Origin: Orthonyx spaldingii
Taxonomy: Eukaryota; Chordata; Aves; Passeriformes; Orthonychidae
Length of the DNA stretch: 64,000 bases
Direction of reading: 5' to 3'
NCBI GenBank assembly: GCA_013397795.1
Contig: VZTJ01005975.1
Coordinates: 998,252 to 1,062,251 of the forward strand
Positions 11,230-19,373 of this stretch are shown piece by piece (positions within the stretch are counted from its first letter, which is position 1; every line of letters starts with the position of its first letter). The translations under genes were made by a program, and so were the position numbers. Below the pieces are notes generated by a model. It ran no database searches. It was given only the letters and a program-made list of their open reading frames with translations, and was not told the origin of the DNA.

Positions 11230-11560
11230 TTAAATGGTACTCGTTGTTCTGTGGCTTTATTATTCTAAATACAGACAGAGCTCTATCAGGTGAGGAGTAA
11301 TTGAATTGTTAAGTGCTAATCTGCATATTAAAACCAGAATACCGTGTGGGACTTGCATTCTGCTGGGTTTGCACTGCCTGAAAGAGCCGTTTCAGGCCCA
11401 TTTTAATCAGTATTGTGCATTCTGCCTCACCAGGACATGCCTAGATGGGAAATGGATTTAATTAGGGTGGCTCCCAAGAAGCCCATTAACCTAATGAGGC
11501 TTCACGGCGGGGGCTGCTACTTAATAAGAATAATAATTGCCTTTGACTGGAATAGCTCAG
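11230..11560. promoter_or_regulatory. Candidate conserved non-coding element in ROR1 intron
   Basis: A repeat-free block between the kringle and transmembrane exons with many homeodomain-type ATTA/TAAT cores (CATTAACCTAATGAG, GGATTTAATTAGGG, TTAATAAGAATAATAATTG). The call rests on motif density and freedom from repeats only; conservation could not be tested. Confidence 0.3.
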
Positions 11561-12864
11561 GTGACGAACTGGTGCCCAGGTCTCCCTCTGCCTCGTGCTG
11601 CTGCTTTCTTCTCCTTTCTTCAACTGTATCTCACAAGCTGTGAGAGGTTTGTTTCATCCAAGTTTGTCAACCTGATTGTGGGAAGATGTGAAACACGGGG
11701 TAATTCGAGCACGAGGCTTAGCAAAGCCAAGCCTAAGAAGGTTTGGAAGGACAGGCAAGGGCAGCGTGTGAATCCCTGCCTCTGGGAACAGGGAAAATGT
11801 CATGGGGATGGTGCTTTAGTCCTCTCCTGTTTCCCAGAGGCTGCAGGAATATTTGGGCTACCTCTCCTCTCAATTAAACACCAGATGGCACAACTTAATC
11901 TGGAAGGAATGATCAGAGAGGAGCGTGGGGGGAGCAGAGGACAGCGTGAGCCTGAAACAGGAGAGGGGTTATGCAAAGTGACATCCAGAACCATTTGATC
12001 TTTGCCCCTGTCACAATTTGAGTCAAGCCCAAGCTTCAGATCGAGTTCATGTTTAATGAAGTGCATAAAAGAGATCTGTGTGGGCCGCTAAGCACTTGGA
12101 CAAATCCAGCCTGGAAAACACAGACAAACAAACGGCAGTGACCCTGCAGGGATAATAAAACATCCCCGTTCTCCCGGACTCCCTAAGGCTGCCTCAGGCA
12201 TCCCCAATTCCCAATTCCCTCGGAAACAGCCAGGGCTCCAGGGATCCTCCAAATTCCCCCGGAGTGAGTGTGTTAATCCGGGTGTAATTCCATGCTGAGC
12301 CTTGGGAATGCTCCTGGGAAGCGGCAGAGCAGGGCAGGCGTCGGTGCCGTGTGCCCGGAGCCCTCGGGATGGGCGCTGTGTCCTTGTCACCGCCGGCGGG
12401 GGCTGCCTCAGCTCCTCCCAAAGCCTCTCCCCCCCTCTCCTGCTGCTTTTCCCTGCCAGCAGCGTTCCCCGGGAAGCCAGAGCCAGCCGGGGGATGTGGG
12501 GCTGGATATCCTGGGCAGGGGCAAAGACGGGGTCGTGTTTCTGAAATGAATCACTGGGAAGAGCCCTGGGAGGGAGCAAAGATTGCAGGGAGCGTTTGGG
12601 CTGCGTGACACCAGCCTCCTCCCCAGCTCCTCCCTGCTATCCCTGCTCCAGCTTTCCTGGCACCCCACACTGCTTGCCTGCTGCTGCTCTGATTGTAGTG
12701 AACTGCTCTTTTTTCACTTCCACCCGCTTTATCCATTCCTTTTTGGTGGAAAGGGTTTGCTTGAACCTTTAAAGGGACGCAGCTCAATCCAGAGTGTTCT
12801 CCTTTAAATTGTCTCAAACCAAGACCCAAAATAAGGAGTTTGTATTCCCACCAGAGCTTTTCTT

Positions 12865-12955
12865 GGAATCCTAGAATGGCCTGGGTGGGAAGGAACCGTA
12901 AAAATCATTTAGTTCCAACTCCCTGCCATGGGAAGGGGCACCTCTCACAAGCTTC
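12865..12955 (-). mobile_element. CR1 LINE 3'-end fragment
   Basis: A minus-oriented tail (TCCTAGAATGGCCTGGGTGG ... CCAACTCCCTGCCATGGGAA). Short and moderately diverged. Confidence 0.85.
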
Positions 12956-13294
12956 TTCCATAAGGTATTTCAGAAATTCACTTTCCTGTGGGTCTGTGCT
13001 AGGCCATGACTTCATTTCACCCCAAGCAAAGGCCCCCTCACAGCATTCCATTGTTTCCTGCCCATCGGTAGCTTTGGCCTTACAGGAACTGTTCCTGTGT
13101 GTCCTCACAGAACTGTTACTCCACAAAATAATTTTTTCTTCTAATATTAATTAAATAAAACAGCATTCAAGGTGGATTTCAGCAAGACAAACAGGATGTT
13201 TTATTCCTTTTATCACCTCTAGTCGACCCAGGGATGTGTTTGACTCTGTGGGATGCTCCATTGTTGGGTTTTGTTTGGTTTTTTTCTGAACCAG

Positions 13295-13506
13295 ATTACA
13301 AAGATTCCAAGGAAAAGAATAAAATGGAAATCCTGTACATCCTGGTGCCAAGTGTTACCATTCCCCTGGCCATAGCCTTGCTCTTCTTCTTCATCTGCAT
13401 CTGTCGCAACAACCAGAAATCCTCGTCGCCGCCGGTGCAGCGGCAGCCCAAGCACGTGCGGGGGCAGAACGTGGAGATGTCCATGCTCAACGCCTACAAA
13501 CCAAAG
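13295..13506 (+). CDS. ROR1: ROR1 exon: juxtamembrane and transmembrane segment
   Basis: This 212-bp exon completes an Asp codon, encodes a short lysine-rich extracellular stalk (Tyr-Lys-Asp-Ser-Lys-Glu-Lys-Asn-Lys), then a hydrophobic membrane helix running from about Ile-Leu-Tyr-Ile-Leu-Val-Pro to Leu-Phe-Phe-Phe-Ile-Cys-Ile-Cys. A stop-transfer Arg-Asn-Asn-Gln-Lys follows, then a basic cytoplasmic juxtamembrane segment ending Asn-Ala-Tyr-Lys-Pro-Lys. The exon ends exactly on a codon (phase 0), so the kinase exon that follows begins in frame with Ser-Lys-Ala-Lys-Glu-Leu. Acceptor TGAACCAG, donor AAAG|GTAATC. Residues after the helix agree closely with mammalian ROR1, including the Met-Ser-Met-Leu-Asn-Ala-Tyr tract. 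Confidence 0.97.
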
Positions 13507-13731
13507 GTAATCCCACATTTCTGCCTCCACACTCGCTGTCTCTGCAGCCAGGGAGGGAAATGCTTCAAACAACCCAGCACTGAATTGTTCAGGTGGTTTC
13601 CAGCCTGTGATTTGTGTGATTTTTGTGAGGGTTTTCTCAGCAGCAGCAGCAGCAGCAGCGTGTGCTGGAGCAAGGGGGTAATTCCTGTGTGTCCCTGTCC
13701 CTGGAGAAATAATGGAGGTTTTGTGGGATAA

Positions 13732-15339
13732 ACCAATGTCGTGGGTTTACCCAGGAAGGGTCAGTCTTTCAAGTGACCTGTGGTGCAGGAAGCAGTGCAC
13801 CTTGCTTCCTGGGAAACAGAGCCAGTGACCAGCTAGTTTTGAGTATTGATGGGTGTATAATCCAATTAAAAGTTGTTCCGCCTCCAGGGAAAAAAACATA
13901 TTTAAGAGAGATACACCTGAAAAAAACTCTCTTTTCCTGTCCTGTTGCTGCGAGAGAAGCAAGTCCTGTGCTTCTCTCTCTGGTAAGGCTGGGCCCTTGC
14001 CCTTTCCCCCCCCTCCCCTCCTCAGAGCGGGGAGGGGGGGGAGGTTTGGAAGGGAGTTTGCAGCACCAGTGCAGCTGAACGTGGGGGAGGACCCGGCCTG
14101 AGATCTCCGGCTGCTGGGCAAAACATTTTAACTACAGCGGGCAGTGCCGGGCCGGCTCCCTCCGGGCCGGCTCCCTCCAGGCCGGGTCAACTTCGCAGAG
14201 CCCAGCCCTTGCTCTGGGCCGGGCAGAGGCCAGGCCGGCTCCCCCCAGGCCGGGCCAGCTTCGCAGAGCGAGGCTATTGAGACTCTTAACTGCTTCTGCA
14301 GCCCGGCTCAGACTTTTTAAACAACCCAAGAAAAATCATGGGACTGTCGCAGAGGCCCGAGAAAGAAATTAACCCTTTCGTTACCCAGATCAAACTTGCA
14401 GAAACTGATCTGCTCTTGCACAGATAGAAGAAGAGTGAGGACACTTACAAAAACACAGCATAGAGACTCAAAGTCAGTGAGAGAAGCAGAGCTGAAGCTT
14501 AGAGGGAAGGAGCATGAGGAGTGCTACAAAGTAAAAGCTGAAAATTCTTCTGTGAAACCATGATTGAGACCAAGCTAAAATATTCCCTGTAATATATGAC
14601 AAATGGTCTAAGGGGGGATGTGACGTTCTACCTGCAGCCAGTGCAGCCAGTGAATCAAGGCACCTGTGTGAAGATAAGTAGATATTGAAATAATTGCAGC
14701 CTGATGAGAAATTTGAGCAGAGAAGAGAAGAAACTGTACTCCAGATCCCTTGCCCCGGGGAATGGTCAAAGGAAATTTACATTGCCAGTCATAGAAGAAG
14801 GGGATTTCTTTGCGGCAGTAGTAGAACAACTCATCCTTAAAAAAACACCCCATGAACTGTCATAACCCACCGTAGTAGCAGTGGGAAAGCTACTGGTGTG
14901 GGAGGGACGTTCCACAACAAGCAGAGATCTTTTTCTCCTGGGCGGCTGCTAGTTGTGAAACTGAAAACCATAAGAACTGTATTTCTTGTGGAGAAGTCAA
15001 CATGGTAAAGCAGGAGAAAACTCCTCTCCCTAAATGACTGAAGAAAAACTAATTTAGAAGTGGTAAACTGACTGAAAGTCAAAGTGTTGTTTTTTGTATT
15101 GTCATTGAAAAAAATGGAGAGGTGGGAAGAACAAAAGTGTTCTGACGGGTTTGTTCTGGTTCTTAATTTTTTTTCTTCCTTTTAAGTCTGTTAATAAACT
15201 TTCTTTATATTCTTTAAAGTTTGAGCCTGCTTTACCTACTCCTAATCCTTATCTCACAGCAAAATTAAATAAAATCTGGTAAGTGTGCTGGCGTTTAGCC
15301 AAAAAACTCAGGTAAACGAACTCAAACCACTACAACCAA
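13732..15339 (+). mobile_element. Solo LTR of an ERVL-like endogenous retrovirus with 5-bp target duplication
   Basis: The element runs 13,737-15,334 (1,598 bp), begins TGTCGTGGGTTTACC and ends CTCAAACCACTACA. Its termini form the short TG...CA inverted repeat of retroviral LTRs. It is flanked on both sides by ACCAA (13,732-13,736 and 15,335-15,339), a perfect 5-bp target-site duplication. A 5-bp duplication is typical of ERVL (class III) integrases, but I have not matched it to a named family. An AATAAA at 15,193-15,198 near its 3' end, followed by a T-rich stretch, indicates + orientation, the same as ROR1. A GC-rich internal part at about 14,010-14,280 has repeated GGCCGGCTCCC units. There is no gag, pol or env reading frame and no second LTR, so this is a solo LTR left by recombination. 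Confidence 0.88.
15193..15198 (+). terminator. Polyadenylation signal of the solo LTR
   Basis: AATAAA within the LTR, about 140 bp before its 3' edge, in the sense orientation of ROR1. It could end transcripts prematurely between the transmembrane and kinase exons. Confidence 0.6.
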
Positions 15340-15538
15340 GAAGCCCCTTCCTGAAGCATCTCTAAAACACCTCATTTAAGTGAGAGAGTAATGCAGGTAA
15401 AGATGTGATTCAGCATTTCCCCAGGAGAGCTTTTCATGGCTCTGCTCTGTTCATCTGTCACCTTCCACTCAGCTGAAATCACTTTTGGAAAGATTTGTCC
15501 TTGCGTTTCCAGGTTTATCCTTTCAGTTAAAAGGAGAA

Positions 15539-15623
15539 ATGACCAAAACAGCCCCAAAGCTCTGCCTGCAGCTCTGCCCAGCCCTGCTCCTGCTGCTGGT
15601 GTTTGGCTTCACCACAGCCCCAG
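15539..15623 (+). other. Signal-peptide-like mini-ORF in ROR1 last intron
   Basis: An ATG at 15,539 opens a frame beginning Met-Thr-Lys-Thr-Ala-Pro-Lys, followed by a leucine-rich hydrophobic core (Ala-Leu-Leu-Leu-Leu-Leu-Val-Phe-Gly-Phe) and small residues Thr-Thr-Ala-Pro. This is the layout of a secretory signal peptide with a plausible cleavage site. CAG|GTTCAG at 15,621 is a moderate splice-donor match. The frame stays open to 15,856, but its last part is a CR1 tail, so only the first 28 codons are of interest. No matching downstream exon was found, and leucine runs from CTG-rich DNA can arise by chance. Confidence 0.2.
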
Positions 15624-15795
15624 GTTCAGGAAGAATTTTTAAAAATCATTTCGGATTTAAGTGTGATCAGCCTCATGCTCCTGATTTCCTGGCGGGTCTG
15701 TGTCACCCAGGGCAGGGCTGGAAGTGCCTCCTGACATCCACAGGCACAGGAATGCCCTGGAAGAGCATTTCCCTTGTTTTTCACACCATGCCAAG

Positions 15796-15841
15796 GCTCT
15801 TGATCCTCGTGGGTCCCTTCCGACTCAGGATATTTTATGGC
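15796..15841 (+). mobile_element. CR1 LINE tail fragment
   Basis: A short sense-oriented tail with TTGATCCTCGTGGGTCCC, TTCCGACTCAGGATATT and TTATGG, typical of a different CR1 subfamily from most copies here. Confidence 0.75.
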
Positions 15842-16990
15842 TCTTCAGGAACTTGATGGACTTTGTTCTTCTGAAGCATTTCAGAGTGAAAATCTGTATC
15901 TCAGTCCCACACACACTGGCCTGGTGAATTTATCTTCATTTTCCTTGGAAGTTCTCGATTCCAGCTTTCCTGTACGGCCTGGAGTAGCTTTATCTCAAAG
16001 CATTGGTAGCAGTACAAAAAACATTTCATAAAGTCAGTGTCCAAACTGCATGCTGCATCCAGCCTCAGGGGATATTCTGTTAAATTTGGGATTGCTTCTT
16101 GCTCCCTGTTCTGCTGGGAATTTGGGATGCAATCCTGGCTAAACTGAAGGTAATGGGGATGTCAGCATTTTTGTCTTGAGGTCACAATTCCCACCTTTCC
16201 TGCTGGCACACACAGCACAGGAAAGCAGAAATGCCTGGGAATGTTTGCAAATATTGACCATTCTCTTTCCTTCCAATTTGCAAGTCATGTGCTGCAAGAA
16301 TGTTTTCATTTTATTTATGCTAATTCGGGATTTTCCCACAGCTCTCCCTGTCTCCAGTGTTTTGATTGCCTTCCAGACAATATTTTCAAGGAAAGGAAGT
16401 GGAATCCTGTTTTTAAATCACGTAGCCAGCCCTGATGTCAGCTTTGGGTGAAAACACACTTGAGCTTCAAGCTCCCACTGAGGAGTTGTTTGCTCGGATA
16501 AATAGGAATGTTAGCATTTCCTTCAGTTTAAAGGGATCTTAATTGCCTTCAAAAATATAACAAACTAGGGCCATCTTGTCATGGAGCTGCAGAAGAGGTG
16601 GAAGGGGTGGGTTTCCCTCTCCCCTGACCTGCTGCCTCTTGTGTATTTTACACTTCCCCACATTTTGGACACCCGTGTGTGACAAATACTTGTCAAACAA
16701 AAGCGGAGCAGATTTACAACTGCTTCACTCCAAATGAGCCCTTCCTCCCAAAACTTTATGACTTCATTTTCTTCCCCAGTTTTCCACTCTGTTGGTTCAA
16801 ACGGAGGGACCCAGGCTCAGGTCAGACAGAGGTCATTTCACTTTCATTACTAAAATATAATTTACAATATGCCAGACCTAAACAAGTTTTAGCCTAAAGG
16901 ATTTGGGTAATATAAACCATCTGTTCCTCAACAATATAGCTAATTTCCTGCCATCACTGTGCAGTCTACTGGGCTGCCTGCTTAAATGGC

Positions 16991-16991
<1 letters not shown>

Positions 16992-17022
<31 letters not shown>

Positions 17023-17033
17023 TATGATTATTA
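16992..17033 (+). repeat. TTA microsatellite
   Basis: About 14 trinucleotide units of TTA/ATT type with C and G interruptions in the ROR1 last intron. Confidence 0.9.
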
Positions 17034-17435
17034 ATGCAGTGTTTGTCTAAAAGTCAAAAGTGATCAATACAATTAGAATTAATTCATGCTAAGAGGGCTT
17101 TTTTCCATGATTATTTGAAACGTCAGTTCTTTCCCCACATTGCCACTGGAAAGCTGCCCTTGCATGATTTCAGGAATGCAAATGCCAATGTTTACACTAA
17201 TTTACAGAACCTAGATCCCAAACTCATTAACCTTAAATTACTACCTGTGGCTTTACTGAGGGCCCTAAATGAGTGGGTTTGGGTGTTACAAGCACAAGTG
17301 GAAGTTGGGAATAATACAGGTTCTTTATGGCCCAGGAGTGAATGTCTGCACTCTGAAGGGCCATAAATGTTTAAAAGGTTTGCCTTCCTCCTTTGAGAAA
17401 CTCACTGTGAGAGTTTCAGGATGGAACAGGAACAC

Positions 17436-17480
17436 TGGGAACAGAAACAGTGGGAACAGAAACAGTGGGAACAGAAACAG
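17436..17480 (+). repeat. 15-bp tandem repeat, three copies
   Basis: TGGGAACAGAAACAG occurs three times perfectly at 17,436, 17,451 and 17,466, preceded by a degenerate fourth copy. Confidence 0.95.
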
Positions 17481-17750
17481 GCTCTGCTGTACCTGGAAGG
17501 GTTAACAGCAGAGTCAAGGCAGAATTGGCTACAAGGACACGGTTTTTAAAACAAAATAATGTTTTCCTGCTAAAACTCCAGGCCCTGGCCCAGAACACAC
17601 TTCAGCATGGACCTCTTAAAGCATGGGAATTGCCTCAATTCCTGAAATTAGTCACATTCAATTGGAAGTACAGAAATGCCCTAGGCCAAATGCCGAGATG
17701 CTGATGGTTCCTGCATATATTTTAATCCAATACTTGTTGTATCTGACCTT

Positions 17751-17948
17751 GTGGAGAGGATGAAAAGGAATTCTTTCTGTGACTTTTTGGATCCCAATCA
17801 TGGATCCACAACCAGGGCTGTGCCTGGTGCCAGTGGGATCATTGCTCCCCTGTCCACCTCCTTGGCTCCCACACACCCTGCACCAAGAGATTTCACTTTA
17901 GAAAGGGTGTTTTCGGTCCTGATGTGTTCTTGGTGTTTTCTGTCACAG
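17751..17948 (+). other. ROR1: Possible alternative 5' coding extension of the ROR1 kinase exon
   Basis: The reading frame of the kinase exon has no stop for at least 198 bases into the intron and contains an ATG at 17,751, giving 66 extra codons before the normal acceptor. Translation from here would produce a 540-residue intracellular ROR1 without membrane anchor. Truncated cytoplasmic ROR1 transcripts have been described in mammals, but their starts are not known to match this one. The codons lack obvious domain character and an open 66-codon stretch is not rare by chance. Confidence 0.2.
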
Positions 17949-19373
17949 AGTAAAGCCAAGGAGCTGCCCCTCTCCGCCGTTCGCTTCATGGAGGAGCTGG
18001 GGGAATGCGCCTTCGGCAAGATCTACAAGGGCCACCTCTACCTCCCGGGCATGGACCACGCCCAGCTCGTGGCCATCAAGACCCTCAAGGACTTTAACAA
18101 CCCGCAGCAGTGGGCGGAATTCCAGCAGGAAGCGTCGCTGATGGCTGAGCTGCACCACCCCAACATCGTGTGCCTGCTGGGCGTGGTGACGCAGGAGCAG
18201 CCCGTGTGCCTCCTGTTCGAGTACACCAACCAGGGCGACCTGCATGAGTTCCTGGTGATGCGCTCGCCGCACTCCGACGTCGGCTGCAGCAGCGACGAGG
18301 ACGGCACGGTCAAATCCAGCCTGGACCACGGCGACTTCCTGCACATCGCCGTGCAGATCGCCGCCGGCATGGAGTACCTGGCCGGGCACTTCTTCGTGCA
18401 CAAGGACCTCGCCGCCCGCAACATCCTGGTCGGGGAGCAGCTCCACGTGAAGATCTCCGACCTGGGGCTCTCCCGGGAGATCTACTCGGCCGATTATTAC
18501 CGGGTGCAGAACAAGTCCCTGCTGCCCATCCGCTGGATGCCGCCCGAGGCCATCATGTACGGCAAGTTCTCCTCCGACTCCGACATCTGGTCCTTCGGGG
18601 TGGTTTTGTGGGAAATCTTCAGCTTCGGCCTGCAGCCGTACTACGGCTTCAGCAACCAGGAGGTGATCGAGATGATCCGCAAGCGGCAGCTGCTGCCGTG
18701 CTCCGAGGACTGTCCCCCCAGGATGTACAGCCTGATGACGGAGTGCTGGCACGACCTGCCCTCCCGCCGGCCGCGCTTCAAGGAGATCCACGCGCGGCTG
18801 CGCTCCTGGGAGGGCCTGTCCAGCCACACCAGCTCCACCACCCCCTCGGGCGGCAACGCCACCACCCAGACCACCTCGCTGAGCGCCAGCCCCGTCAGCA
18901 ACCTCAGCAACCCCCGCTACCCCAACTACATGTTCCCGGCGCAGGGCCTGCCGCAGGGCCAGCTGGCGGGGTTCATGGGGCCGCCGCTGGCGCAGAACCA
19001 GCGCTACATCCCCATCAACGGGTACCCCATCCCGCCGGGCTACGCCGCCTTCCCCGCCGCCCACTTCCCCCCGCAGGGCCCGCCCAGGGTCATCCAGCAC
19101 TGCCCCCCTCCCAAGAGCCGCTCGCCCAGCAGCGCCAGCGGCTCCACCAGCACGGGCCACGTCACCAGCCTGCCGTCGTCGGGCTCCAACCAGGAGGCCA
19201 ACATCCCCCTGCTGTCCCACATGGCCATTCCCAGCCACCCGGCGGGGATGGGCATGGCGGTGTTCGGCAGCAAAACTCAAAAACCCTACAAAATTGACTC
19301 CAAGCAGTCTTCCCTGTTGGGGGACTCCAGCATCCACGGACCCAGCGACTCCATGATCTCGGCGGAATTGTAA
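17949..19373 (+). CDS. ROR1: ROR1 last exon: kinase-like domain and Ser/Thr/Pro-rich tail
   Basis: This 1,425-bp exon encodes 474 residues and the TAA stop. Exon residues 10-288 form the tyrosine-kinase-like fold: glycine loop Gly-Glu-Cys-Ala-Phe-Gly (18-23, lacking the second glycine), Val-Ala-Ile-Lys lysine (44), His-Lys-Asp-Leu-Ala-Ala-Arg-Asn (151-158, Lys in place of the usual HRD Arg), Asp-Leu-Gly (171-173, replacing DFG) and activation-loop tyrosines in Ile-Tyr-Ser-Ala-Asp-Tyr-Tyr (178-184). These departures are typical of ROR1, regarded as a pseudokinase. A Ser/Thr-rich stretch, a proline-rich stretch and a second Ser/Thr-rich stretch follow, ending Met-Ile-Ser-Ala-Glu-Leu. The proline-rich part appears one residue shorter than human after Phe-Pro-Ala-Gln-Gly. 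GC is very high at third positions. Coding the whole intracellular part in one exon is normal for this family. Acceptor CTGTCACAG at 17,941-17,948. Confidence 0.98.
   Translation, partial: SKAKELPLSAVRFMEELGECAFGKIYKGHLYLPGMDHAQLVAIKTLKDFNNPQQWAEFQQEASLMAELHHPNIVCLLGVVTQEQPVCLLFEYTNQGDLHEFLVMRSPHSDVGCSSDEDGTVKSSLDHGDFLHIAVQIAAGMEYLAGHFFVHKDLAARNILVGEQLHVKISDLGLSREIYSADYYRVQNKSLLPIRWMPPEAIMYGKFSSDSDIWSFGVVLWEIFSFGLQPYYGFSNQEVIEMIRKRQLLPCSEDCPPRMYSLMTECWHDLPSRRPRFKEIHARLRSWEGLSSHTSSTTPSGGNATTQTTSLSASPVSNLSNPRYPNYMFPAQGLPQGQLAGFMGPPLAQNQRYIPINGYPIPPGYAAFPAAHFPPQGPPRVIQHCPPPKSRSPSSASGSTSTGHVTSLPSSGSNQEANIPLLSHMAIPSHPAGMGMAVFGSKTQKPYKIDSKQSSLLGDSSIHGPSDSMISAEL

Larger units (their letters stand above)
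9501..13294 (+). other. ROR1: ROR1 intron between kringle and transmembrane exons
   Basis: The intron is 3,794 bp, donor GTAATG, acceptor TGAACCAG. It contains a near-complete CR1 3' end (9792-10275, minus), a short CR1 tail (10889-10960, plus) and another CR1 fragment (12865-12955, minus). The stretch 11,230-11,560 is repeat-free, AT-rich and dense in ATTA-type motifs. A GC-rich patch with several CpGs lies at about 12,270-12,540. No additional exon was recognised. Confidence 0.9.
13507..17948 (+). other. ROR1: ROR1 intron between transmembrane and kinase exons
   Basis: The intron is 4,442 bp, donor GTAATC, acceptor TTTCTGTCACAG, phase 0. It hosts a full solo LTR (13,737-15,334), a CR1 3' tail (15,796-15,841), a TTA microsatellite (16,992-17,033) and a 15-bp triplicate (17,436-17,480). 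A signal-peptide-like ORF starts at 15,539. The last 198 bases are open in the kinase-exon frame with an ATG at 17,751. The remaining sequence (15,842-16,990 and 17,034-17,435) shows no recognisable exon or repeat. Confidence 0.9.

Noticed and set aside
13640..13660. CAG trinucleotide run downstream of the transmembrane exon
   Set aside because: Only about six units and intronic; not long enough to be notable.
13737..15334. A full endogenous retrovirus with coding genes
   Set aside because: No gag, pol or env-like frame and no second LTR copy within the element; the flanking duplication encloses one LTR only.
18608..19297. 229-codon plus-strand ORF inside the kinase exon in another frame
   Set aside because: An out-of-frame shadow with Pro/Ala/Gln-rich composition caused by GC-rich codons.
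17943..19337. 464-codon minus-strand ORF opposite the ROR1 kinase exon
   Set aside because: It is the antisense shadow of a very GC-rich coding exon; high G/C at third positions removes antisense stop codons. The sense strand is unambiguously ROR1.
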